Of a stretch of 64,000 bases of DNA, positions 1 to 11,014 are shown one piece after another. The position numbers and the translations under genes are program-made. The stretch comes from Datura wrightii (taxonomy: Eukaryota > Streptophyta > Magnoliopsida > Solanales > Solanaceae): the NCBI GenBank assembly GCA_035772735.1, contig JASDFA010000010.1:94508001-94572000 (forward strand), read 5' to 3'. How positions within the stretch are numbered: position 1 is the first letter of the stretch; every line of letters starts with the position of its first letter. The notes beneath the pieces are model-generated. The model was not told where the DNA came from and did not search any database. It was given only the letters and a program-made list of their open reading frames with translations.

Positions 1-327
1 GAGTATAAACGCAGTTGGAACCTAAGTCCATATCCAATATGAAGGGGAGGCTTCACCTCTAAGATATAAAGAAGAGTGTCAATATATGGCCGGACATGTA
101 GCGGTTCTCTTTCGGGATATCAAGGTGCCATCCAAGGATCTTGGCATCATCATGATGAGAATCAAGGATGGAAGAATTGGGATATTCAAGGGTGGAATGA
201 TATGAAAGAGAGATGCTGAAACAGTGAACCAAATCATGAAGGGGAATGACAGCATCGAAGTTCAAATCAATATGTTCCCCTTGAGTGGTTGAGGCACCCC
301 AAATGCAACCCGAAGTGAGTGATGTTG
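1..327 (+). pseudogene. Element C gag, 5' portion (Tat/Athila-type Ty3/gypsy), truncated by window start
   Basis: Plus-strand remnant of a retrotransposon gag (capsid) gene. Frame 1 gives a tract rich in W, N, D, R and Q (residues like KNWDIQGW and NQYVPLEW) of the kind found in the middle of Solanaceae Tat/Athila-type gag proteins, interrupted by several stops. The tract shifts frame near 290 and then reads APQMQPEVSDV up to 327. If element A and one 5-bp target copy are ignored, the same frame resumes at 16540 as SNSKIENMLARVLKKV, which is what ties the two pieces together. No start codon is visible because the gene begins outside the window. The family assignment is by recall of gag style, without a database search. 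Confidence 0.65.
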
Positions 328-2681
328 TGTCATGACTCGAATGGAGGCCCGTATAATAGACATGGGACAAGGAACCCTGAGAGACCCCAAGTGAACCCAT
401 GGCATAAGCATACATCTAACTCATTTGATACACTGAAGGAAAGAATCAATATAATCTCAACGGAAGTCTAATTCAACATCACATCAGAATAACATCCGAA
501 GCTAACACATACATAAGTATAAAAGCCTCTAGTCTGGATGAGTTGATGGGACATGACCCCAACTAACTCAACAGTACAGAAACTGGAAATACATAAAGGA
601 AAATGATAGTATAGTCCTTGAAGGATGAGGACTAACCAAGCCGAGCAGCTACTAACTTCAGAAAGCTGTCTAAGAGCGGGACTGAAGCTGCGAGCCGGGT
701 CCTGTATCATGAAACGATACAACGTAGAATGTGCGGTCAGTACATGGAATGAACCAAGTATGCAAGGTAAGTAAAACTGCTTAAGTAAAATAAATAATTT
801 AAAACATTTCATAACATATCTTAAGCTTTCGAGTCGGAGAAGAAGGGCGACATGCATTCACACTGAAATCAAAATCATATCATGACATGACCAAACATCG
901 CTTTATAACATCATAACTGACTGGAATGACTCAAAGATGAAACATAACATTTATGATAAAAGCCAAACAATGAGTCAAACCTTACTTTTAATAAATGCAT
1001 GCTTAAAGTAATAATCATGAGTAAAGAATATGCAAATCTGAATCATGTAGCAAATCTGAATGAAACTCATCACTTAACTGACATACAAAGATAGAGCTTA
1101 CATGGTCCCGACTATCACACTAAAGTGGGCAGAGCCATCCAGAATCTTTCCAGGGCTAAGGATGCTACCATGATATATATATCAAATTGAAGGCCCAATC
1201 GGGCAAGGGGAAGCTCACTAGGGAGGTCCCAAGTCATATAGTATTCAACCTAGATTGGCGCGTAGTTCTGGCATAGGGTGATCGACCCTTAGCCCTCTAG
1301 GTTCTAGACTCTTCTCCTAAAACATGAAATTCTCTATATCATATTTAATGAAGCTCAACATCGTCTATTGACGAAGCTCAGCAATGATATCATGCATAAA
1401 CTCAACATCATATGAAACGAAGCACAACATTGTCATTCGACAAAGCTCAACAATGAAATCATGCATAGGACCGACATCGCATGAAAATGAAGCTCAATGA
1501 TACATACATCTCAATTATTAATGCATGCATATGAGAATCTTTATTTCAAAACATACCACAAGCTCAATTATACGTGGGATCATCTACTCCAAAATCATGT
1601 GGTAAGCTTATTTTAGAGATGCTACATCATCATACTTGATATAAGGGCCTTACCCAAAACTTTATCATGCTTTGATCTACTCAATTCATTTTGAAATCAT
1701 TAACATAATCATGGGTAGCTTTAGAAATATGCTTTTCATTATCAAATCTCATCATCATCATACATTAATAATCATTCTCTTCTTTCATTAACTTGTTACC
1801 CATTGGCATTCAATTTCATAATTTAGAAAACACAAATTTTTATTGAAAACAATTTAAAATATGCCCAAGCTTCACAATTCATCAATAAAAATATAATCTC
1901 ATCGTACACATGTGTAGAAATTGAAGAATCATGCAATTAGGTAAAAGCCCCATAACTTGATCATATGAATTTCTCATACTTATCTAGAGATTGGGCATGG
2001 GTGAGAAAGGAAGAACCCACTGATAGCCCTACATACCTGGAAGGGATTGATTCCACCAAATCTTTGATCACCCAAGAGGAAATTGGATGGAAACTTTGAA
2101 CGCTAGCCTTGAATCACCTCTTCAACCTCTAAAGCTTGCATGCATGTAATGAATGACTTAGAATGGGTTTCCCCCTCCTTAAACCCTATAAAAGGTTCCT
2201 TAAACAGCATAGTAAAGGCCCATCAGACTTAGAAATTATGGAAAAGAACTTACTAAAATCGCAAAAACTTGCTGACTGCCAGTCCCTACGAGGGACTGGA
2301 CGACTCGTGACCAAGGCTAACGACTCGTGGCCTAGAGTCATGGAGTCTACTTCCCAATTCACTCAGGGGACCCCACGAATCGTGGTGGATAGCTATAAAT
2401 TGTGGTCAACACCCGTGACCCCCACTTCCTCAAAACCTTAGCCAACCTCTCAATCCATGCCACGAATGACGTCACGAGTCGTGAGGTGTGACCATGACTC
2501 GTGGTCATGTTCGTGGCCTCACCCAACACCTTGCCAGGCCCTGCTTGACCACAAGCCACCTCATGACTTGTGGTCACACCTAACGAGCCACTACATGAAT
2601 TGTTCTGTGACCTTGTGCGGAATTTCAGTTTTTCACCGTTTTGACACCCAGGCCTGATCCTTGGGTTCCCAGGGTATAACA
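328..2681 (-). repeat. Element A 3' LTR
   Basis: 2354 bp bounded by TG and CA, near-identical in layout to the right-hand copy (7935-8310 plus 14538-16535). The element-internal polypurine tract abuts its right edge, which fixes orientation. It carries a 9-bp perfect hairpin at 2279-2299 and an array of CGACTCGTG-like words at about 2285-2610. No gene is supported inside it; the short ORFs here are chance. Confidence 0.9.
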
Positions 2682-2697
2682 ATTTCTCCCCCTTGGG
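2682..2697 (-). other. Element A polypurine tract
   Basis: On the minus strand the bases just upstream of the 3' LTR read AAGGGGGAGAAAT, a classic plus-strand primer tract. It follows the phrase TGAGGATGAATGTTC, which also precedes the polypurine tract in G, J, K and (slightly changed) D. Confidence 0.85.
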
Positions 2698-2924
2698 AAC
2701 ATTCATCCTCAAATGTTGGAAGCACACAGAAACTCAAAAACATGTAATCATCATATGCAAGCACTGATCATTTAAACCGAAACTGATGAAATGATTACCT
2801 CCGAAAAGAATACATAGCTGAACTAAATTCAGACGTCACATACATCCATCATAACACAAATCAAACTTTTGCGCATGAACTAAACTTGGAAACTAATTAG
2901 ATTATTAGCACAAAAACTGATACC

Positions 2925-4073
2925 TCAAACTGAAATAGAGTCGATAGTGAACAGGTGGGGGTATTTAGCCATCATAGCCACTTCGGCTTCCCACGTAGCT
3001 CCCTCAATATGCTTATTTCCCCATAACACTTTCACTAAAGCTACTTCTTTGTTCCTCACATCAGCATATGACTTCTGACAACTCTGAGCGATTTTCAGCC
3101 TGTCCCTTATCAATTGAACTGAAATAGGCTCTATCATAGCTGCCTCACTAAACTCAAACCATCCAATGGGCAATCTACACCTTCGCCCACAAAGAGCCTC
3201 AAATAGTGCCATCTGGATGCTGGAGCGATAGCTGTTATTGTAAGAAAACTCGATAAAAGGCAAGTGATCATCCCAAATACCCTCGAAATCCATCACATAA
3301 GCTCTAAACATGTCCTCAAGAGTTTGAGTTGTTTGTTCTATCTGTCCATCCGTTTGCGGATGAAAGGTTGTGCTGACTTTAACCTGCATCCCAAGCCCTC
3401 TTTGGAAAGACCGCAAAAACTAAGAGGTAAATTGAGTACCTCGGCCTGAGATAATAGACAAGGGAACTCCATGTAATGACACCAACTCCCTGATATACAA
3501 TTTGGCATAATAATCTGCTGAATCTATGGTTTTGACTGGTAGAAACTGTGCAGCCTTGGTCAACCTATCCACCACCACCGAAATAGAATTGTAGTGTCGA
3601 CGAGTATGAAATAGGCCTGTAATGAAATCCATATTAATCTCTTTCCACTTCAAAGTAGGAATGCTAATATCCTAAAGTACGCCTCTCGGCCTTTGATGCT
3701 CAACTATCACTTGCTGACAATTCAGGCACTTGGCTATGAATTCTAAAATATCCTTCTTCATGCTATTCCACCAATATATTTCCCACAAGTCATGATACAT
3801 TTTGGTGTCACTCGAACAAATAGAATACCTAGATCGATATTCCTCATGTAATATCCAGCCTCTCAAATTATCAACATCTGGAATGCACAGAAGACCCTGA
3901 TACTGAAGCACACCATCTCCCCCTTTGGAGAAAACCTCCACCTTTTGACTCCGCACATCTTCTTTCAATTTTACCAACATCGGATCCTTATCTTGCCTAG
4001 GTTTCAAATCCACTACCAAGGATGATTCCGATCCATTTTGCATAACGACATCGCCATCAATCGAGTTGACCAA
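2925..4073 (-). pseudogene. Element A integrase with chromodomain tail, internally deleted
   Basis: Minus-strand integrase of a chromovirus, inserting cDNA into host chromatin. Visible in order: zinc-binding region (CLNCQQVIVEHQRP near 3700), catalytic core with first Asp in VVVDRLTKA, second Asp lost in the stretch SIISGRGTQF (G replaces D), and Glu in DGQIEQTTQ. A stop at 3417-3419 splits the core. After QSCQKSYADVR the reading jumps directly to NKEVALVKVLW, the chromodomain end. Compared with D and J in this window, the integrase C-terminal part and the start of the chromodomain (roughly 115 residues) are missing without loss of frame. It is not functional as read. Confidence 0.85.
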
Positions 4074-4082
4074 CCTAACTCC

Positions 4083-5593
4083 CTACCTCGCAAGTCGATG
4101 GACATCATTCACCAACTCCTTCTTCCCTTCACTCACGTAGGACACACTCTCCATAGAGAGCCTACTAACTGCATTCGCTACCACATTGGCCTTACCAGTG
4201 TGGTAAAGGACGCTCATGTCGTAGTCTATTTTGTAGCTCCCACCACCTCCTTTGCAGAAGATTGAGATCTTTCTGCATGAATACATATTGCAAACTCTTA
4301 TGATCCGTGAATACATCCACGTGAACTCCATACAAGTAATGCCGCCATATCTTTAATGCAAACACCACCGTGGCCAACTCAAGATCATGGGTCGCATAAT
4401 GTTTCTCACAAACTTTCAATTATCTTAAGGCATATGCTATCACTTTCCCATGTTGCATCAACACACACCCAATTCTGATTCTCGAAGAGTCATAATACAC
4501 CACAAAAACATCGGTACCCTCGTAGTGGGTCAACACTGGTACTGAAGTGAGTTGATTCTTCAACTCTTGGAAGCTTTTCTCACAACCCTCCGACCATTGG
4601 AACTTTACCTTCTTCTGAGTCAACTTTGTCAAAGGTTCCGCAATAGATGAAACGCCCTCAACAAATCTCCGATAGTAACCTGGTAAGCCCAAAAAGCTCC
4701 TAATATCCGATGGGTTCACTGGACTGGGCCAATTCTTCACCGCCTCGATCTTCTAAGAATCCACCCTTATGCCCTCACTCGATACCACATGGACAAAAAA
4801 TGCCACAGAGTCCAATCAAAATTCACAAGTGCTGAACTATGCATACAACCGTTGATCCATGAGGGTCTGAAGCACTACTCTCAAATGAGTGGCATGCTTA
4901 TATATAAGCGATGAACACGATCACAAACATATCCAAATATGCCTTGAACAGCATGTTCATTAGATCCATAAAAGCTGCAGGGGAATTGGTCAATCCAAAA
5001 GACATAACAAAAAATTCGTAGTGACCATACCGAGTCCTAAAAGTGGTCTTCGAGATGTCACTTTCTCAAACCCTAAGTTGGTGATACCCGAACCTGATAT
5101 CAATCTTGCAGAAATACTTGGCACCTTGAAGCTGATCAAACAAACCATTGATACTGGGTAACGAATACCTGTTCTTAATGTTGACCTTGTTCAACTGCCT
5201 ATAATCAATACACATTTGAAGAAAAACATCTTTCTTCTGAAAGAATAGGACTGGTGCACCCCATGAAGATTTACTCGCCCTAATAAAGCCATTATCAAAT
5301 AGGTCCTTCAACTGATCCTTCAAATCTTTTAGCTCAGCTGGAGCCACTCTGTAGGGCAGACTAGATATAGGATGTGTGTTGGGAAGAAGATCTATACCGA
5401 AATCAATCTCCCGCTCGGGAGGGACACCTGGCAGATCATCAGGAAATACCTCTAGATACTCACGTACTACTGGAACTGACTGAATAGTCAGGGTTTTGGA
5501 ATTGACATCCTTAACCCTAACTAGATGGTACATGTAAACCTTAGAAATAATCATTCTGGTCTTAAGGTAGGAAATGAATCGATCTTCAGGCAC
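4083..5593 (-). pseudogene. Element A reverse transcriptase and RNase H, broken
   Basis: Minus-strand pol segment. The reverse transcriptase N-half is open (MCIDYRQLNKV, YFCKIDIRFGYHQLRV). The catalytic F-I-D-D motif seen in D, G, J and K is replaced by FIAYI followed by a stop near 4900, so the polymerase active site is lost by a small deletion. RNase H is recognisable downstream (VVYYDSSRIRIGCVLMQHGKVIAYA; ELATVVFALKIWRHYLYGVHVDVF) in a different frame, with a further shift near 4300. The fingers region carries the usual PPEREIDFGIDLLP and APAELKDLK phrases. Confidence 0.88.
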
Positions 5594-5608
5594 AACTGAA
5601 CTATCCTT

Positions 5609-5993
5609 CTATTCTAAGGCTGACGTACTTGGAAATCTAAACTCTACGGCCTGGGTTCTACAATTAACTAAAGCGTAGCATGCAAATGGACAATCCATGC
5701 TCAGAATAACATCAAAATCGGTCATGGGTAACTCTATCAAGTCTGATGAGGTGACCTTATGAAGGACTGAGACTAGACAACCTCTGTACACTCGTCTAGC
5801 TATAACTGAGTCACCTATTGGAATGGAAACTGAGAAGGGTTCTGATAAAACATCTGGACTTACTCTGAAGCTTCTAGCCACATATGATGTAACAAAAGAC
5901 AAGGTAACCCTGGATCTAACAAAACCATATACATCAATATGGAGCACTTGTAACATACCCGTAAAAACATCTTGGGAGACCTCCTACTCCTGA
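5609..5993 (-). pseudogene. Element A retropepsin-type protease region
   Basis: Minus-strand aspartic protease region between gag and reverse transcriptase. It shows the Tekay-type sequence order LSFVTSYVA, FSVSIPIGDSVIARRVYRGC and MTDFDVILSMDCPFACYALVNC. The usual active-site stretch (LID-x-GA/S-T-x-SFV) is degraded to a region reading IDVYGFVRSRVTLSFV, so the catalytic D-S/T-G is not intact. It processes the Gag-Pol polyprotein in living relatives. It is in the same frame as the first half of the reverse transcriptase. Confidence 0.8.
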
Positions 5994-5999
5994 CGGGAA

Positions 6000-7725
6000 G
6001 CTAAAGCATAGAATCTATTTTGACGTTGATCGTCAGCTGTGGTAGTAGATGCCCCCTGATGTGCTGAGCGTGTGGGAGGAGCTGCTAAACTAGAAGCTGG
6101 GCATTAGCCCCGAACCTGATCCTGCCTCCCAACTGAACAATCTCGAAGCACGTGTCCGGGCTGCCCACACCTAAAACAAGCACCTGAACCTGCCAAGCAT
6201 TGGCGTGTATGCCCTCAAACACATCTGCAAGAAGCTGCGATGCAAGAATCTATGGGTCTGCTGCTTTGACCCCTCGAACCTGATGCTCGCCCTCTCTGAT
6301 CATGTCTGGGCTTGGATGGCACACTCAATGCCAAAGATGCCGGGGCTGATAATCTCTGATAAGTCTGCTGTCGGTGCCCACCACCGGACCTATGCAGAGA
6401 GAATCTGTGGTCCTCAGTGCTGGCCCTATTGGCCTCCCTATCTCTCTCATGTGCCACCTCCATTTGCTGGTCGTACAACACCATGCGAGGAAAGTCCATA
6501 TCCTGGTGAAGCATAGCGATCTGGCACTCCTTGTCTAAATACCTTGCAATACCATGCACAAATGTGCTCACCTGTGCCCTCTGGTTGGTCACTAGCTCTG
6601 GGACATATTTTGATAAGCGTTTGAACTCAAGGGAATACTCTTGGACTGTCATCCTCCCCTGCTTCAAGTTCACAAACTCAGCTGCCTTTAGCTCCCTCAT
6701 CTTTTGAGGGAAGAACCGATTTAGGAATGCAACCTGGAACTTTTCCCATGTGATCGGACCTGCTCATGGGACCCTGCTATCCTTCCATTGGTGAAACCAA
6801 ATATGCGCAACCCTTCAACTAGTAGGAGGCCAACTCTGTGCACTCAACACTACTCACCCGCATGACTTGGGTGATCTTGACAATCTCATCAATGAAATCA
6901 TTGGGGTCCTCATCTACCTTGAACCCCAAGAACTCGGGCGGGTGGGTTTATGCTCAAGAAGTCTTTGATTTGAGTCGCCGATGCATTGCCATTTTGCATA
7001 ACATGCGCAACATCCTACTGATTGACCTGAGCGGTCAAGGCCTGTGCAAGCATCTGAATAGCAACCCAGAACTCAGCATAATCATAACGAGCAATAAGGA
7101 TTACATGTAGTTTGTCCTTTAAGTAACCTGATTGTAGAGATATTTTTAACAACATTTGTTCATAGAAGTAGACTCTATACACATAAATTCTGGTCCACAA
7201 TGATCATTTCCTTAATTTCTTTGCCTTCTTTCCACTCACTTTGTTGCAGTTTTGTATAAACTTGATGATCCTTTTTAAAGAAGTAAAAAAAGAAAAGTTT
7301 GAATCATTCAGTTTTAAATGGTAGATAGAATGTTAGGATTGAATCTCTTATTGACCCACATTTCTAAAAATTGATAGTAATCCTATATTTGTACCACTTT
7401 TTAAAATAACGTCAAAATCTTAATGATAGCTTAAAAATGGGACATTTGCGTAAATCAACTAGATTCAGTTCAAGACTCAGTAATAACATGCACAATGTGT
7501 AGAGGTGTAGTCAGGATATGAAGTTTATGAGTTTTGAATTGCCATCGAATTCATTACTAATCTTAGTTACTGGGTTCACAACCCAGAACTCAGGTTACTT
7601 AAAGGACAAGCATCTGGTGCTTGAGGCTCCTAAACTGGTGGGGCTGGCTGATGCCCATAACCATTTCCATCCTCGCGGCCCTCACCACCTCCATTCCTTC
7701 TTCCGTTCATTCCTCGAGGAGCCAT
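6000..7725 (-). pseudogene. Element A gag, interrupted by a 0.5 kb insertion
   Basis: Minus-strand capsid/nucleocapsid gene. A start codon at 7723-7725 opens MAPRGMNGRRNGGGEG, the usual basic, glycine-rich Tekay gag beginning. The core follows on the far side of an insertion (AEFWVAIQMLAQALTAQVNQ near 7020-7080; AAEFVNLKQGRMTVQEYSLEF and YVPELVTNQRAQVSTFVHGI at 6510-6680). A zinc-knuckle remnant is read near 6110-6190. Stops and shifts occur near 6900 and in the N-terminal part. Confidence 0.8.
7077..7593. mobile_element. Unclassified 0.5 kb insertion in element A gag
   Basis: AT-rich sequence that breaks the gag. A 15-bp direct repeat, CAACCCAGAACTCAG, occurs at 7062-7076 and again at 7579-7593, offset 517 bp; both copies translate to gag (EFWV) on the minus strand, so one is a duplicated target. 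In addition a perfect 20-bp inverted repeat lies at 7112-7131 and 7590-7609. The long direct repeat resembles a SINE/LINE-type target duplication; the inverted repeat resembles a MITE end or template-copied filler. The inner stretch near 7500-7575 recalls a common Solanaceae dispersed repeat, but that is memory only. No ORF is supported. Confidence 0.6.
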
Positions 7726-7912
7726 GATTCAGCAATCACGATTAGCACTAATTAGAAGGATAGAAAGACTCTTCATCGCATGACATAGATCATGAAAGAA
7801 GGGAACATTTCCTAAACGTCCAGTGGCCTTTTCTTCATAAGTGTGGCGCACTTTGCACACATGAAAAAGATACCACATAATGCGGCTTTTAGACTCCCTA
7901 GGACACATAAAA

Positions 7913-7932
7913 CCTATGACTCTGATATCAAG
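7913..7932 (-). other. Element A primer-binding site (initiator Met tRNA type)
   Basis: On the minus strand, immediately after the 5' LTR, the sequence reads TTGATATCAGAGTCATAGG, a slightly mutated form of TGGTATCAGAGCC, the complement of the plant initiator methionine tRNA 3' end used by chromoviruses. Confidence 0.8.
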
Positions 7933-8310
7933 TTTGTCATGACCCAAATGGAGGCCCGGATAGTAGACATGGGACAAGGGACCTCAAGAGACCCCAAGTC
8001 AACCCATGGCATAACCATACATCTAACTCATTCGATAAACTGAAGGAAAGCATCAATATATTCTCAGCGGAAGTCTAATTCAACATCACATTAGAAAAAC
8101 ATCCGAAGCTAACACATAGATAGGTCTGAAAGCCTCTAGTATAGATGAGATGATGGGACAAGACCCCAACTAACTCAACAATACTTAAACTGGAAATACA
8201 TAAAGGACATGAAAGTCTAGTCCTTGAAGGATAAGGACTCACCAATCCGAGCAGATACTAACTTCAGAAAGTTGTCTAAGAGTGGGGCTGAAGCTGCGAA
8301 CTGGGTCTTG

Positions 8311-9913
8311 TGATCTCTGGAAAAATAGCATCCTTGAATGATGCTTTATAACTTAGTTTTGTCTTGTTTATCAACTTAATTATATGCATTCTCATGTATT
8401 CTTATGTAAATGAGAATATATATACTAACCAACATGATTAGTTCTTCTTTTTTTAGGTTTAAAGTTATTTTGAGGAACTAATCTATTATTTGGTGAAGTA
8501 AAGGAATGGAATCGGAAGCAAATTACAAAAGTCGGCAAGGAACCATGCCTTGGAAAGGCTGGTCGAGCCAGGGAGCATGCCAGGTTGTGCATGTGCCGCG
8601 CCCAGCGCCGTACCACACCAATGCCAGGCGCGAGAAGAAGGCAGCAAGAAGGCCACCTGCACGCCAGCGCCGTGCCACGCCAGGCAACCTGCGCGCCAGC
8701 GCTGTGTCACGCAGGCCATCGCACTGCACAGGCAGCGTGCCACGCCGGCCATCACGGCAAGCCTCGGACTAATTTATTTCTAAGGCGATTTCTAGTGTGC
8801 ATTCGTGTTACCTCGGTGTCACGGAGGCAAATTGGCGCGTCCACCTCCGTGCCACGGAGGCATTCCACGACAGGCATAATTTTGTACAATTCTCATTTAC
8901 TATAAATAGGTCCCTTAGCTCCTATATTTTTTTAATAAAAAAAGTCACGTAATATTTCTGAAAAACTGCTATGGAGTGAAGGGACAAGTGGGAGAACTCA
9001 CCTAGGGTTCATCAATTTCATCTTCTCTTCTACCAATTCTGTAAGTATGTTACTTTAATTATGTTTTCTTGTAATTATATGAACATGAGTGGCTAGAACC
9101 CTTCCTCTAGGGTTTAAGCCACAAGATATGATTGTTATTATGCGAATTTGTTTTGGTTTTAAGTTATTGATTGTTGTTTTGTCCTACATTCTCAATTATG
9201 GTTGTTTTTATGATTGATCACCATGAAAACACACACATTAAGCTTAGGTAAAGGCTTGAGAAAGAAAACCTAGGCAAGAACATAAGAATGTAGGGAGCAA
9301 GTTTGTATCATACGATATTATTCGCGGTTAGTATAAGAAATTATACCTAATTTGCCTTGCATGTTTGATAAAACGGGATGATAACATGAATTAACTTAGA
9401 AATGTCACATCACCACTCGTAGAAGTTGTTGTGAAGCTATGTTGAGTTAAATGATTTGATGTACTAAAGTCCCTAATCAAGAGCATAAACCCCATAAACC
9501 ACATCCACGTAATTAAATTGCCCACGAACTAGAATTTCACATCCCCGCTCAACGATGTAGTTGTGAGGCTAGTTTATCGTGTTTAGAGGCTCGAAAGACC
9601 ATGAGCATGCAATTTTAATTATGTGAGACGACAATTGATAGTTCCATACTGAAACCATTACAAAGCGTAGTATCGCATGATTATCCGGCTTTAACTCTAG
9701 TTGCTCCTTGAAAGTTTTCAGAGTATTTCGATGACCACCCCTAGACTTAATTAAATTTTATCGAAAAAGTCTATAGTCAACACTTGCGAAAGTAAATATC
9801 ACAATTGAACTTGATAATTAGCTGAATCGGTCTAGTCCCTGTGGGTTCGACATCCGGCTCTTAAAAAGGGCCACTGTATTACTTGTACGACCCGTACACT
9901 TGCGGGCTCACCA
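8311..9913 (+). repeat. Element B 5' LTR
   Basis: 1603 bp, begins TGATCTCTGG and ends GGGCTCACCA. The matching copy is 12939-14537. It contains a GC-rich block (8575-8870) with many CGTGCCACGCC-like words and a perfect 17-bp palindrome at 8844-8860, then a TATA box at 8901. The several overlapping ORFs in the GC-rich block are open in many frames because of low complexity and are not genes. Confidence 0.88.
8901..8908 (+). promoter_or_regulatory. Probable TATA box of element B 5' LTR
   Basis: TATAAATA directly downstream of the GC-rich inverted-repeat block. The same box sits at 13527-13534 in the 3' LTR with matching surroundings, as expected for the U3/R promoter. Confidence 0.6.
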
Positions 9914-9919
9914 TGCTTT

Positions 9920-9938
9920 TTGCGCCGTTGCCGGGGAT
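9920..9938 (+). other. Element B primer-binding site (tRNA-Asp type)
   Basis: TTGCGCCGTTGCCGGGGAT starts seven bases after the 5' LTR. It matches TGGCGCCGTTGCCGGGGAT, the complement of plant tRNA-Asp, apart from one base. This primer is typical of Tat/Athila and related non-chromoviral Ty3/gypsy elements. Confidence 0.8.
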
Positions 9939-10063
9939 TCGGCGAAGTTTAGTGAATTTTTCTGTTTTTGTGTGATTTTTAAATTTCCTTAAGTGTTGAA
10001 AAAAAAATTTATTAGCTTTAAATTTGTTTTATTTTTAGTTTTTAGTCTTATACTCTTCTTGAC

Positions 10064-11014
10064 ATGACATCATGGAATACAAATGGGTTGAATGGTGGAT
10101 ACTCATATTTTGGTTAGTCCTATCTGAAATGTGGAGGACCCCACTTGTGGAAAAACTGTAACACATGCAATATATGTGGTGGTCAAGATGACCATTTGAA
10201 TGGCTGTCCGAATGCATACTCCCCTCCCCACAGCCCCTACTATGATCGTTCTGTTGTTTTTGATGAGTACAGGAATGATGAAACTGAGAACATGGAACAC
10301 CAAGCTTAAATAGAAAACATGTTGAAATAGGTCGTTGAGCAGACAAAAGCAATGAGGGAGCAGATGGCACTATTAGGAATTCAGACTAAGGACAATGGAG
10401 AGGCCTTAGAAATGATAAGCTCCAAGATCACGGAGATCATGGCTGAGGCTGAAACTTGCGATGATTTGCAACTAACGGTCTTATGCGATACTCAAGAGGA
10501 ACTACCAGAAGAAGAAAATGGTGAGTTCTTGGAAGAAGCTCAACAATTAGAAGCTCTTAAGAGTCCCCGTGATTGTCTCACACATATGGAAAATCCATTC
10601 ATGGAAGAAGAGATAGAGTATCCCCAATTTGACATAAATGAAGAGATAGATATTTATGTGGAGAAGGTGTATACAAGTAAGGAGGACGAGCAAAATGCAG
10701 TTTCACAGTTGAGGTGTATTGTACCCTACTCGAAGCATTTTTCGACATTAAGTTTGGTTGACAACCTAGAAATAGATTCTTGCAAGCTTATAGAGAAATG
10801 TCTAGAGGAGGAACAAGCCCCATATATTGTGAAATTTGCCAATTCTAAGAGGAAAAATGACTTCGCTTACTTAAGGGCCAATAAGTGCAAAAGGCGACAT
10901 CTATTGCTTGGTCCTTTCATTTTTTCACCACCACCCCTGGAGCATAAGAGGAAACTGGAGAAGAAATTAGGGGTGAGATTCATATCCTCAAAGTGGAGGA
11001 AAAAGTGGTGAAAC
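10064..11014 (+). pseudogene. Element B gag-like ORF with zinc knuckle and acidic C-terminus, four stops
   Basis: One frame runs from ATG 10064 to TGA 11012, with internal stops near 10115, at 10307 and at 10328; the last 219 codons (10352-11011) are open. A cysteine-rich motif (CGGPHLWKNCNTCNICGG, then DDHLNGC) near 10130-10215 resembles the nucleocapsid zinc knuckle of Tat/Athila gag. Downstream is a very acidic stretch (EELPEEENGEFLEEAQQ) and a basic C-terminus (SKWRKKW). No protease or polymerase motif follows. It may be the degenerate gag tail needed in cis, or just a relic; function is unknown. Confidence 0.6.

Noticed and set aside
59..415. Minus-strand 118-codon ORF
   Set aside because: It spans the border of C gag and the A LTR and is antisense to the recognisable gag tract; a chance shadow.
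7112..7609. Plain MITE call for the insertion in A gag on the basis of its 20-bp terminal inverted repeat
   Set aside because: The 15-bp direct repeat of gag sequence lies partly inside these ends, which a simple TIR transposon does not explain; flanking 8-mers match only imperfectly.
8425..8905. Several overlapping ORFs on both strands in the GC-rich block of the B LTR, repeated at 13020-13505
   Set aside because: Openness comes from repetitive GC-rich words; the frames are not conserved between the two LTR copies and have no known motif.
10035..10370. Minus-strand ORFs over the B gag-like region
   Set aside because: Antisense to the zinc-knuckle frame and without motifs.
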